From JACVRW01 sp038323835 (GTDB taxonomy: Bacteria > Actinomycetota > Thermoleophilia > Solirubrobacterales > Thermoleophilaceae): a stretch of DNA of 64,000 bases. A program made the translations under genes and the position numbers. This document shows positions 50,835 through 58,397 of the stretch, piece after piece. The stretch lies in assembly GCA_038323835.1 (NCBI GenBank), contig JBBQHI010000004.1, positions 62,001 through 126,000 on the forward strand. Direction: 5' to 3'. The notes below the pieces were generated by a model. It did not search any database. It saw only the letters and a list, made by a program, of their open reading frames with translations, and was not told the origin of the DNA. The first letter of the stretch is position 1. Every line of letters begins with the position of its first letter.

Positions 50835-52022
50835 CTAGGCGGCCGTGGCCAGCGGCCTCTCGATGGCCGGCTCTTGAATCTGGCGGGGCATCAGAATCTC
50901 CCGTGCGATCACGAGGCGCTGGATCTGTGACGTGCCCTCGTAGAGCTGCATGATCTTCGCGTCGCGCATCAGCTTCTCGACGGGATAGTCCTTGATGAAG
51001 CCGTAGCCGCCGTAGACCTGCACGGCGTCGATTGCTACCTCCATCGCGCTGTCCGCGGCAAAGCGCTTGGCGTGCGAGGACGCGAGGGTGTTGCGCGCGC
51101 CCTGGTCGAGCAACGCTGCCGACTGCCAGACGAGCAGGCGCGCGGCCTCGACCTTGGTGGCCATGTCGGCGATCATGAACTGGATCGCTTGGTGCATGGC
51201 GATCGGCACGTCGAACTGGATCCGTTCCTTCGAGTAGTCGGTGGCGAACTCGAATGCGGCCCGTGCGATGCCTGTCGCCATCGCGGCGACGCCGGGGCGC
51301 GTGCGGTCGAGCGTCATCATCGCCAGCTTGAAACCATGGTTTTCCTGCCCGAGCAGGTTCGCTACCGGCACCTCGGTGTCGTTGAAGCTGATCGCCGCCG
51401 TGTTCGAGGCGCGAAGGCCCATCTTGTCCTCGTGCTTGTCGACGGTGACTGTGTCGTCGCGTGGAACCAGGAAGGCGGAGATGCCGCGGTGGCCGGCTTC
51501 CGGGTCGGTCTTGGCGTAGACCGTGTACCAGTCGGCGTAGCCGCCATTGGTGATGAACACCTTCGACCCGTTGATCACGTATCTGTCGCCCTTCTTGACC
51601 GCGGTGGTGCGCATGGCCGAGACGTCCGAACCGGCGTCCGGCTCGGTCAGGCAGAAGGACGCAAGCTTGGGCTCAGCGGTGAGCATCCCGAGGTACTCGG
51701 TCTTGATCTGCTCGGATCCGCCGAGTAGCACGGGCGCGGCTGCGAGCTGGTTGGCCCCGAGCGTGGTCGCGATCGCAGCGCAGCCCCAGCCAAGCTCCTC
51801 GGCGATCAGGACTCCATCCGTGTAGGAAGCGCCTGCGCCGCCGTAGGCCTCGGGCAGCTGCGAGTTCATGAGGCCCACTTCCCAGGCCTCGTCGATGATC
51901 TGCTGCGGCCAGGAGCCGTCGCGGTCGTGGTCCCAGGCGACCGGCCGGATCTCCTTCTGGGCGAAGTCGTGAGCCAGGTCGCGGATGTTCCGCTGTTCGT
52001 CTGTGAGTGTGAAATCGAGCAT
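50835..52022 (-). CDS. Acyl-CoA dehydrogenase
   Basis: A 395-residue FAD enzyme that oxidises acyl-CoA to enoyl-CoA. Signature segments are CLTEPDAGSDVSAM, the QRLVIAREIL tail and the catalytic Glu in QLYEGTSQIQR. Overall it resembles short/medium-chain or glutaryl-type enzymes; chain length is not predictable. An electron-transfer flavoprotein is not nearby. ATG 52022 has a weak AGAGAGAAG upstream. Its presence inside a stress operon is unusual. Confidence 0.93.
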   Translation of the reverse strand: MLDFTLTDEQRNIRDLAHDFAQKEIRPVAWDHDRDGSWPQQIIDEAWEVGLMNSQLPEAYGGAGASYTDGVLIAEELGWGCAAIATTLGANQLAAAPVLLGGSEQIKTEYLGMLTAEPKLASFCLTEPDAGSDVSAMRTTAVKKGDRYVINGSKVFITNGGYADWYTVYAKTDPEAGHRGISAFLVPRDDTVTVDKHEDKMGLRASNTAAISFNDTEVPVANLLGQENHGFKLAMMTLDRTRPGVAAMATGIARAAFEFATDYSKERIQFDVPIAMHQAIQFMIADMATKVEAARLLVWQSAALLDQGARNTLASSHAKRFAADSAMEVAIDAVQVYGGYGFIKDYPVEKLMRDAKIMQLYEGTSQIQRLVIAREILMPRQIQEPAIERPLATAA

Positions 52023-52082
52023 CGTCTTCTCTCTTTCGCGCGAGCGACAGGGTGGTCGATGTAGCGGTCAGGCCCGCTGTGG

Positions 52083-52584
52083 TCATCGAGCCGCTGCTTG
52101 GAGCGGCTCGTCCAGGGCGAGCCGGGCGGCACGTACCGCGTTCCTCAGCTCTTCTGCGTCTTCGGGGTGCCGACCGACCCCGGCGCTCACGAGCTCGACG
52201 GTCATGGCCGCGCCGCGGGCCTCGATTGGCTCGTCGTCCTGCAGTCGCAGGACGAGCGCCAGGAGGTCGTCCCGGCTCTCCGCGATCGCGGAAGCGCTGC
52301 CGGCGGCCCCTGGCCGTCAGCGGCTCGCGGTTGAGCCTGCGTGCGTCGCTGAGCGACTCGACCAACCTGTCCGCGAGATGGGCGCGGACGGCCCGGGAAC
52401 GCAGCTGCGCGGCACGCAGGGTGAGCTCGTTGCTCGTGGCAGGGTCGGTGCTGCGAGCGAGCCGGCCGTCCAGCCGCGTGCGGTTCCGCCGGGTTCGGAA
52501 ACGGAGCCCGAGGCCCGTGCGGCTGTCGGTGGCGTGGCTTGGATGCGAATCGAACTTGGGAACGGGGTAGATGCCGTATGACAT
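52083..52584 (-). pseudogene. Frameshifted paralogue 2 of the unknown helical protein
   Basis: ATG 52584 (ribosome binding site GAAGGAGG) opens a protein like the one at 47085-47723 (LTLRAAQLRSRAVRAHL then PLTARGRRQR). At about 52292 the frame breaks: one extra base turns the expected RQRSAIAESRDD into nonsense. Removing it restores AESRDDLLALVLRL, EARGAAMTVELV and a stop at 52083, total 166 residues. Without the correction the frame runs on to 51673 inside the acyl-CoA dehydrogenase gene. Either a real disabling mutation or a sequencing error; the corrected product looks fully conserved. Confidence 0.75.
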
Positions 52585-52640
52585 GTCCGCCTCCTTCTGG
52601 TCGAGGGTGGCCACCATCGTGCGCCCTGGCCGCCTCCGCT

Positions 52641-52685
52641 CCCATGGGTCCGAACACCGATTCGGGCCCGGGCGGCTACCCATCC
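52641..52685 (-). promoter_or_regulatory. Stress-type dyad upstream of paralogue 2
   Basis: CCCATGGGT (52641-52649) and ACCCATCC (52678-52685) place ATGGGT and ACCCAT exactly 28 bases apart. On the minus strand the proximal CCCATGGG is followed 22 bases later by GATGGTGG and then the ribosome binding site. Matches the dyad at 47781-47828. Confidence 0.6.
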
Positions 52686-52737
52686 TCCAGATATCGAACA
52701 CGAACCGCTGGATGCGTCGAGTGTCCGCCGAAAGCCT

Positions 52738-53559
52738 TCAGTCGACGCGCACAACGCCGCCGTTGGCGGCGGGCGGCGGAGCGTCGGATAGCCCTACCTC
52801 GCCAGGAACCTTCGCCTTATCCAGCAGCGGCTGCAGCAGGTCGAGCGGGAACGGAAACACAATCGTGGAGCTCTCGTTGCCGCCGATCTCCCGCAGCGTC
52901 TGCAGGTAGCGCAGCTGAATCGTGGCGGGATTGCGGCTCATCAGATCTGCAGCCTGGAGCAGCTTGGCGGCGGCTTGAAACTCGCCCTCGGAGTCGATGA
53001 TCTTCGCCCGCCGCTCGCGTTCGGCCTCGGCCTGGCGGGCCATGGCACGCTGCATCCGCTCGGGGATTTCGACGTCCTTGATCTCAACCGCGGTGACCTT
53101 CACGCCCCAGGGCTCGGTCTGCTCGTCGATGACCTGCTGGAGATCCTCGTTGAGACGCTCGCGCTCAGAGAGCAGTGAGTCCAGGTCCGCCTTGCCCAGC
53201 ACCGACCGCAGTGTCGTCTGTGCGATCTGCGAGGTGGCGGGGACGTACGCCTCGATCTGCGTGACCGCGGCCGCGGGGTCGACCGCGCGGAAGTAGCAGA
53301 CGGCCGCGACGCGGGCGGGGACGTTGTCGCGGGTAATGACCTCCTGCGGCGGGATCGTGAGCGTGATCATGCGCAGGTCCACGCGGACCATGCGATCCAC
53401 CATCGGCAACAGGATCACGGGGCCGGGGCCCTTGACGGGCAGCAGCCGACCGAGGCGAAAGACGACCGCACGCTCGTACTCGCGCAGCACCCTGACGCTC
53501 AACGCGACGGCCGCGACGATCACGAGGACGAGCACTCCAAGGGCGATCAGCATGGTCAT
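52738..53559 (-). CDS. SPFH/band 7 membrane protein (slipin/stomatin-like)
   Basis: A 273-residue protein with one N-terminal membrane helix (about 5-24), then the SPFH domain (YERAVVFRLGRLLPVKGPG, VDLRMITLTIPPQEVITRDN, ATSQIAQTTLRSVLG) and a C-terminal coiled coil (QAEAERERRAKII). Slipins organise membrane domains and often guard a partner protein. No NfeD-type protease is adjacent; here it follows a nitric oxide reductase and its companion membrane protein. ATG 53559 overlaps the upstream stop (ATGA). ATG 53553, better spaced from GGAGG, is an alternative. Confidence 0.9.
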   Translation of the reverse strand: MTMLIALGVLVLVIVAAVALSVRVLREYERAVVFRLGRLLPVKGPGPVILLPMVDRMVRVDLRMITLTIPPQEVITRDNVPARVAAVCYFRAVDPAAAVTQIEAYVPATSQIAQTTLRSVLGKADLDSLLSERERLNEDLQQVIDEQTEPWGVKVTAVEIKDVEIPERMQRAMARQAEAERERRAKIIDSEGEFQAAAKLLQAADLMSRNPATIQLRYLQTLREIGGNESSTIVFPFPLDLLQPLLDKAKVPGEVGLSDAPPPAANGGVVRVD

Positions 53560-54164
53560 GCCTCCGTTCGATTCTGTGAGGACCAACGACTGCGCGGCCG
53601 CTTTCCGGTCGCGCCGGTGGCCACGAGGCCGAGGCCATGGGCGGCCGTCGGCGCCGGGAAGTTGGCGGGGTGTGCCCTGAGGTCGCGCAGCAGCCACCGG
53701 CCCGCGATCGCGCAGACCACGAGCAGTCCGGCGATCAGTGCTGCCTCGGACGGGTCATGGTGGCGAACCACCTCGGCGACGAGGATCAGCGCGGCGAGCG
53801 CGATCAGGACCAGGGCGATGGCGCGATGGAACCGGCCGGCCTCCGAGTGAGGCCAGGGATCCAGGGGCCTGACGATCTCGCGGCCCCGATCCGAGTCGGT
53901 GCAGGCCTCCTTTCGCGGGCACCCGTTGCAGATGTGCGCCCTGGCGCGGTATCGCACGAGCCGGCGCTCGTGGTCGAACTCGTGCGGCCAGAGGTCCTGG
54001 CCCTCCGGGCACTGCCAACGGTCGTGCGTCTCGTCGTACGTGAAGCCGGCGGTCCGGTAGCGCAGCGAGCGGCGGTGCGTATGCGCAGACAGCCACTCCA
54101 ACACGAACGCTCCGGCCACGAGCAGGGCGCCGTAGCCGGCAGCCAGCCAGACCTCCGGGTTCAT
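53556..54164 (-). CDS. Membrane protein with a transposase-like cysteine domain
   Basis: A 202-residue protein: one N-terminal helix (about 7-24), a soluble domain of about 85 residues, two more helices (about 114-131 and 140-157) and a basic tail. The soluble domain reads FTYDETHDRWQCPEGQDL, then YRARAHICNGCPRKEACT with later RGREIVR, the cysteine pattern of the C-terminal part of IS1182-type DDE transposases, but with no catalytic transposase core. I read it as a domesticated zinc-binding module. It overlaps both the nitric oxide reductase (4 bases) and SPFH gene (4 bases), so all three are coupled. Confidence 0.82.
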   Translation of the reverse strand: MNPEVWLAAGYGALLVAGAFVLEWLSAHTHRRSLRYRTAGFTYDETHDRWQCPEGQDLWPHEFDHERRLVRYRARAHICNGCPRKEACTDSDRGREIVRPLDPWPHSEAGRFHRAIALVLIALAALILVAEVVRHHDPSEAALIAGLLVVCAIAGRWLLRDLRAHPANFPAPTAAHGLGLVATGATGKRPRSRWSSQNRTEA

Positions 54165-56494
54165 CGGAGTCTCGCCGCCGTCGCCTCTTCAGCGGAGATC
54201 ACCGGGGCGCCCTCGGTCTGGGCGATCTCCGTGAAGAGGATGTCGTCGGCCCCCTCCAGCGTGACGCGCTTGACTGTGTGGCGAACCCCGAGGTACGCGA
54301 TGTAGAGCGCCGGGACCGCACCGCCGACGATGAAGAGGATGTCTCCCGGCAGGCGCAGCCACTCCAGCAGCGCGTTGGTGTCGTTGGTCAGGAACTTGAG
54401 CTCACGGGCTTCGAAGTAGCCCTCGTTGACCGACTTGTACAGCTGCAGGATGCCGAGGGGCAGCAGCGTGGCGAAGCACATCCAGGCGAGGCCGATGTTC
54501 GTCGACCAGAAGCAGATCCGGGCCCACTTCTCCGGCCACCTGTCGGCCGGGATCAGGTAGCGCAGGCAGAAGAGCGCCAGACCGAGCGCGAGCATGCCGT
54601 ACACGCCCATCATCGCCGCGTGCCCGTGGTTGGCGGTGAGCGCCGTGCCGATCTCGTAGTAGGAGACGATCGGCAGGTTGACGAGAAAGCCGAAGATCCC
54701 GGCGCCGACGAAGTTCCAGAAGCCCACGGAGACGAGGAACATCACCGCCCAGCGGTGCGGGAACGGAGTCTTCGACTGCGACTCCTGGGCAGCTCCGAGC
54801 TGAAGGAAGCTCCATGCCTCCACCGTCAGGAAGGTCAGCGGTATGACCTCCCCCGCGGAGAAGAAGGCGCCAAGCGCCATGTGCTCGGCCGGCTCCCCGG
54901 AGAAGTACAGGTGGTGCATCGTCCCCACGACGCCGCCGATCGAGTACAGGACGATGTCGAGGAACACGACGGTCAGCGCGATCCTCTCCCGCACCACTCC
55001 CAGCAGCACGAACATGTAGGCCACCATCACGGTGGTGAAGACCTCCAGGAAGTCCTCCACCCACAGGTGCACGACCCAGAAGCGCCAGAACTCGGTGGTG
55101 GTGAAGTTGTCGCCGGTCCTGGCGATCAACCCGACCGCGTAGAACGCAGGGATCGCGCACGCCGCCAGGAAGAACAGCCACGGCATGTTGCCGGGGTGCT
55201 CGGTGGCGAGGCGCTTGCGCAGAACCCGCCAGAGCATGAAGACCCACACGAACAGGCCGATAGACAGCAGCACCTGCCAGAGCCGGGCGAGGTCGAGGTA
55301 CTCGAAGCCCTGAAGCCCGAACCAGTTCGAGGCCGCGTCTTGGAGCACCCCGTGCACTCCGAGGTATGAGCCGATCAGTGTCCCGAACACCACCACGGCC
55401 AGCGCCCCGAGCAGCGCGAAGGCGAGCTTGTCCTGGTGCTTGGGCTCCCGGCGGGCGATCATCGGCGCCAGGAAGATGCCGGCGGCTACGAACGAGGTGG
55501 CCACCCAGAAGAGTGCGAGCTGAACATGCCAGGTCCGCATCAGGTTGTAGGGGAACACCCTGGCCAGGTCGAAGCCGAAGAAGTTGTCTATCTCTGCCCG
55601 GTAGTGCTGGGCGGCTGCGCCGACGAAGGTCTGAAGCAGGAACAGCGCCGCCATCACGAAGAAGAACCACGCTGTCGCTCGCTGAGCCGGTGTGAGAGCC
55701 ACATCCCCGGGCGCGCGGAAGGTGAGCGTTGCCTGCTCGCGCCCGTGCCAGCCAAGGTTGCGCCCCCATCGGCCGAACGCGCCGAAGAGCAGGCCGATGC
55801 CGCCCAGCAGCGCGATCAGCGACAGCACCGACCAGACGATCACGTTCGCGGTCGGCTTGTTGTCGACGCGCGGCTCGGACGGCCAGTTGTTCGTGTAGGA
55901 GTAGTTGTGCCCCGGTCGGTTCGTCGACGCGGCCCACGCCGTCCAGCCAAAGAAGGCGGTCAGCTGCCGGAGCTCAGCACGGTCGGTGATCGCATTGGGA
56001 CGGAGGCCGTGCTCTGTCTTCGGGTCGGAGAAGAACCGGCTGTAATGCGGCACGAGCCGGCGGAACGCGGCAGCCTGTGCCGGCGTCAGCGTCAGCGTCT
56101 CCGTCCTCTTGTCGTACCGGTTGACGCGGAAATCCTCGATCGTCCTGCGGCCGGCGGAGTCCGAGGCGCCGCCGCCGTAGGAGCGCTTGACCAGATCGGA
56201 CGCGCGGCGCAGATAGTCGGCCGTGTAATCCGGACCCAGATAGGCGCCGTGCCCGAACACCGACCCGTACTCCATGAGCCCGTTGTGCAGGAAGACCTGC
56301 TGGCCCCTCTGGATGTCCTTGCCCGTGTAGAGAACGCGTCCCTGGGAGTCGACGACCGTTTGCGGCACCGGCGGGTGGGCCATGTAGGTGCGGTAGGCGA
56401 GCAGCCCGAGAATGAAGAACCCGATGAGCACGACCAGGACAACGGCTTGGACCCACCCCTTGGAAACAAGTAGACCCCTCCGCTCTCCGGCCAA
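54161..56494 (-). CDS. norZ: Quinol-dependent nitric oxide reductase (qNOR)
   Basis: Membrane enzyme reducing NO to N2O with electrons from quinol. The 777-residue protein has an N-terminal cytochrome-c-like extension without a CxxCH motif, followed by twelve or so helices of the heme-copper oxidase fold. Metal-ligand segments: RTWHVQLALFW, HLWVEDFLEV, TMHHLYFSG and TANHGHAAMMG. The missing heme c site marks the quinol type. I start at TTG 56494, which has GGAGGAG 6 bases upstream; the longer frame from TTG 56530 begins inside the -10 TATATT. First gene of a coupled three-gene unit. Confidence 0.93.
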   Translation of the reverse strand: MAGERRGLLVSKGWVQAVVLVVLIGFFILGLLAYRTYMAHPPVPQTVVDSQGRVLYTGKDIQRGQQVFLHNGLMEYGSVFGHGAYLGPDYTADYLRRASDLVKRSYGGGASDSAGRRTIEDFRVNRYDKRTETLTLTPAQAAAFRRLVPHYSRFFSDPKTEHGLRPNAITDRAELRQLTAFFGWTAWAASTNRPGHNYSYTNNWPSEPRVDNKPTANVIVWSVLSLIALLGGIGLLFGAFGRWGRNLGWHGREQATLTFRAPGDVALTPAQRATAWFFFVMAALFLLQTFVGAAAQHYRAEIDNFFGFDLARVFPYNLMRTWHVQLALFWVATSFVAAGIFLAPMIARREPKHQDKLAFALLGALAVVVFGTLIGSYLGVHGVLQDAASNWFGLQGFEYLDLARLWQVLLSIGLFVWVFMLWRVLRKRLATEHPGNMPWLFFLAACAIPAFYAVGLIARTGDNFTTTEFWRFWVVHLWVEDFLEVFTTVMVAYMFVLLGVVRERIALTVVFLDIVLYSIGGVVGTMHHLYFSGEPAEHMALGAFFSAGEVIPLTFLTVEAWSFLQLGAAQESQSKTPFPHRWAVMFLVSVGFWNFVGAGIFGFLVNLPIVSYYEIGTALTANHGHAAMMGVYGMLALGLALFCLRYLIPADRWPEKWARICFWSTNIGLAWMCFATLLPLGILQLYKSVNEGYFEARELKFLTNDTNALLEWLRLPGDILFIVGGAVPALYIAYLGVRHTVKRVTLEGADDILFTEIAQTEGAPVISAEEATAARLR

Positions 56495-56528
56495 GCGCAC
56501 CTCCTCCGTGGCGATTCGAAGCGCTGGC

Positions 56529-56555
56529 AATATAGGTCCGCTCCCGGACCCATCC
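56529..56555 (-). promoter_or_regulatory. qNOR promoter with upstream dyad
   Basis: On the minus strand TATATT (56534-56529) is a good -10. Immediately upstream GGTCCG-GGAG-CGGACC (56550-56535) is a perfect 6-bp inverted repeat, and it is preceded by ATGGGT (56553-56548), the half-site of the stress dyad. A regulator bound here would overlap the polymerase site. Confidence 0.5.
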
Positions 56556-56636
56556 GAAACGGAGGGGCCTCAATTACGTAGTTCTCCGAACCGAGGACGG
56601 GGTCGAGCCCGACGCCCAGGGACGGGGGCGAGCATC

Positions 56637-56642
56637 TAGGCT
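56637..56642 (+). promoter_or_regulatory. -10 element of leaderless LuxR gene
   Basis: TAGGCT ends 8 bases before the second of two tandem GTG codons (56648 and 56651). Confidence 0.5.
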
Positions 56643-56650
56643 CGCGGGTG

Positions 56651-57160
56651 GTGCGAGCCAGAGTCCTCATAGCGGGCGGCACGCGGGCCGTCGGCGAGCT
56701 GCAGGCCGCCAACGGCCAGGTCGAGATCGTGGGCCATGTCGGCTCGCTCGAGGCCGCCGAGCAGGCACTCCGGATCCTGCGCCCCAGCGTCCTGCTGCTC
56801 GACGTCGACCTGGCTCATCATGAGGGCTTCTGCTCCCTGCCGGCGCTGCGACGCGCGTCGCCTGGCACAGCCATCGTTCTGCCACCGGCGGGAGAGCCCG
56901 GACCGCGGCTCGTGCGTGCGGTCAAAATGGCCGCGCACGACTTCGAGCGCCGTCGCGAGGACGATGGCCTCACGATGCGCGAACGCGACATCGTGCGGCT
57001 GGTCGCGCTGGGCCACACCAACCGCGAGATCGCCGAGCAGCTCGTGCTGAGCGTGCGTACCGTCGAGACCCACCGGGCCCGGATCCAGAAGCGGCTCGGG
57101 CTGCTGACGCGCACTCGGCTCGTGCGCTGGGCACTCGAGCGGGGGCTGCTCGAGGCGTAA
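56651..57160 (+). CDS. LuxR-type regulator with a degenerate receiver-like domain
   Basis: A 169-residue protein. Residues about 1-95 look like a response-regulator receiver (VRARVLIAGG, VLLLDVDLAHHEGF), although the acidic pocket near the N-terminus is missing (AGGTRAV), so phosphorylation is doubtful. The C-terminal GerE/LuxR HTH is clear (LTMRERDIVRLVALGHTNRE, then SVRTVETHRARIQKRL). It is divergent from the qNOR operon with about 150 bases between starts, so it may regulate it. Confidence 0.85.
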   Translation: MRARVLIAGGTRAVGELQAANGQVEIVGHVGSLEAAEQALRILRPSVLLLDVDLAHHEGFCSLPALRRASPGTAIVLPPAGEPGPRLVRAVKMAAHDFERRREDDGLTMRERDIVRLVALGHTNREIAEQLVLSVRTVETHRARIQKRLGLLTRTRLVRWALERGLLEA

Positions 57161-57180
57161 GCCGGCCCCAAACCGACAGC

Positions 57181-57561
57181 TCAGTGGGCCAGAACGAGCC
57201 CGAGCCAGACGATCGCGAGTGAGAGCACGAATACCGCGGCCTCGAGGAAGTGCATCGTCGGGCGGCGCATGTGCAGGACGACCAAGACTCCGACGAGCGC
57301 CACCAACCCGAGCTTGAGCTGAAGCGTGCCGTCCTCCCAGCGGTGAAAATGCGAGGCCATCGCGCTGCCGGTGGCCAGCAGCACCGCGATCGCCACCAGC
57401 GTTCCATACCCGAAGCGGCGGGCAATGGCCCGTAGCCGCTCTCGGTCCGGTGCGAGACGCTCCACGGGCACGACGACCACCGCGAGCATGAGCTGGCCGC
57501 CGACGAAGAAGGCCATTGCGACCACGTGTAGCCAGCGAACCGCCAGCCACAGGTCACTCAT
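57181..57561 (-). CDS. CopD-like membrane protein
   Basis: A 126-residue protein with four hydrophobic helices, opening WLAVRWLHVVAMAFFVGG, which is the first helix pattern of the CopD/YcnJ-type family, and further His residues in ASHFHRW and PTMHFLE that could bind heme or metal. Function unknown. Its ATG overlaps the hemerythrin stop by eight bases. Last gene of a four-gene operon; convergent with the LuxR gene. Confidence 0.78.
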   Translation of the reverse strand: MSDLWLAVRWLHVVAMAFFVGGQLMLAVVVVPVERLAPDRERLRAIARRFGYGTLVAIAVLLATGSAMASHFHRWEDGTLQLKLGLVALVGVLVVLHMRRPTMHFLEAAVFVLSLAIVWLGLVLAH

Positions 57562-58003
57562 CGACAGCCGGGTGCTCCGCCCGCTCCAGCTCCACGGCCA
57601 AGGAAGCGAGTTGTGCGGCGGGCATGGCCCCCTCAATGAGCGGAAAGAGCTGGCGCTCCTCGAGGCGGACGTGAGCGGCGAGGCAAACACCCAGCTCGTT
57701 GAGGAAAACCGCTGTCGGCGCCTGGTCGCCGGCGAGCGCGGCGGCCCGTTGGCGGATGGCCACGTGATCGCAGAGAGCGCGGGCGACGAGGTGGTGATGC
57801 GGGTCACCGTGAGTTGCGTAGGCGGGCAGCAGCACCTCCTCCTCCAACCGGAAGTGAGCACGCCCATGCTTCTCCCAGTAGGCGAGAAACGCCTCACGAG
57901 CCTCGTCAACGGTCTCGGCGGTGGCACCGCGCAGCTTCAGCGCGACGAATAGCGCCTGGTGGTGGTCATGGGACAGCGAGACGAGTGCCGGATCTCTCTT
58001 CAT
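57554..58003 (-). CDS. Hemerythrin-domain protein
   Basis: A 149-residue four-helix HHE-type protein with the di-iron ligands in SLSHDHHQAL, GRAHFRLEEEVLLP, CDHVAIR and LAAHVRLEERQLFP. Such proteins bind O2 or NO, or repair iron centres damaged by them. ATG 58003 has GGGAGG 8 bases upstream. Together with the qNOR next door, a role in NO or oxygen stress is likely. Confidence 0.92.
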   Translation of the reverse strand: MKRDPALVSLSHDHHQALFVALKLRGATAETVDEAREAFLAYWEKHGRAHFRLEEEVLLPAYATHGDPHHHLVARALCDHVAIRQRAAALAGDQAPTAVFLNELGVCLAAHVRLEERQLFPLIEGAMPAAQLASLAVELERAEHPAVDE

Positions 58004-58016
58004 CCGCCCGCCTCCC

Positions 58017-58397
58017 TCAGGACTCTCTCTGCTTGGCGGCGCGACGTCGCGCGTAGAGCTTCTGCCTGATGGTCATCCCACCCGGGTGGCCAACGCCAGG
58101 CCATGGCGTCAGCAGCAAGAGGAGCCGGGCGTCGGAGCGCGCGACCACCTCGTGGCGTTCACTCGGAGCTAACTCCACGAGCAACCCACTTCCGCCCTTA
58201 ACACGCTCCCCGCCGGCACTCGTTACCTCCACCTCGCCGTCGACCACGACAACCCACGCCCGCTCGTGGACCTCGTGGTCCGGCAGGCTCTCGCCCGCCT
58301 GAAGGTCGAGCGCGATCGCCCGCGCCTCGGAGGTCGACGACAGGATCTCGGGCAAGCGCGACTTCAGGCTCAGCCCCCTGAGGTTCCAGCTCCTCAC
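58017..58397 (-). CDS. Cupin-domain protein
   Basis: A 126-residue single cupin: LPDHEVHERAWVVVVDGEVEV is motif 1 (His, His, Glu metal ligands) and ELAPSERHEVVARSDARLLL is motif 2 with the second His. A basic C-terminal tail follows. Substrate unknown. The GTG start overlaps the stop of the HTH regulator gene (GTGA), and the hemerythrin gene follows by 13 bases. Confidence 0.85.
   Translation of the reverse strand: MRSWNLRGLSLKSRLPEILSSTSEARAIALDLQAGESLPDHEVHERAWVVVVDGEVEVTSAGGERVKGGSGLLVELAPSERHEVVARSDARLLLLLTPWPGVGHPGGMTIRQKLYARRRAAKQRES

Noticed and set aside
51673..52701. A 342-codon frame read as one protein
   Set aside because: Its first part is the helical protein paralogue, but after about 52292 it is out of frame and continues antisense-like through the acyl-CoA dehydrogenase; the frameshift model is better.
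53556..54164. Insertion sequence fragment
   Set aside because: Only the cysteine domain resembles a transposase; there are membrane helices, no terminal inverted repeats, no catalytic residues, and the gene overlaps both neighbours neatly.
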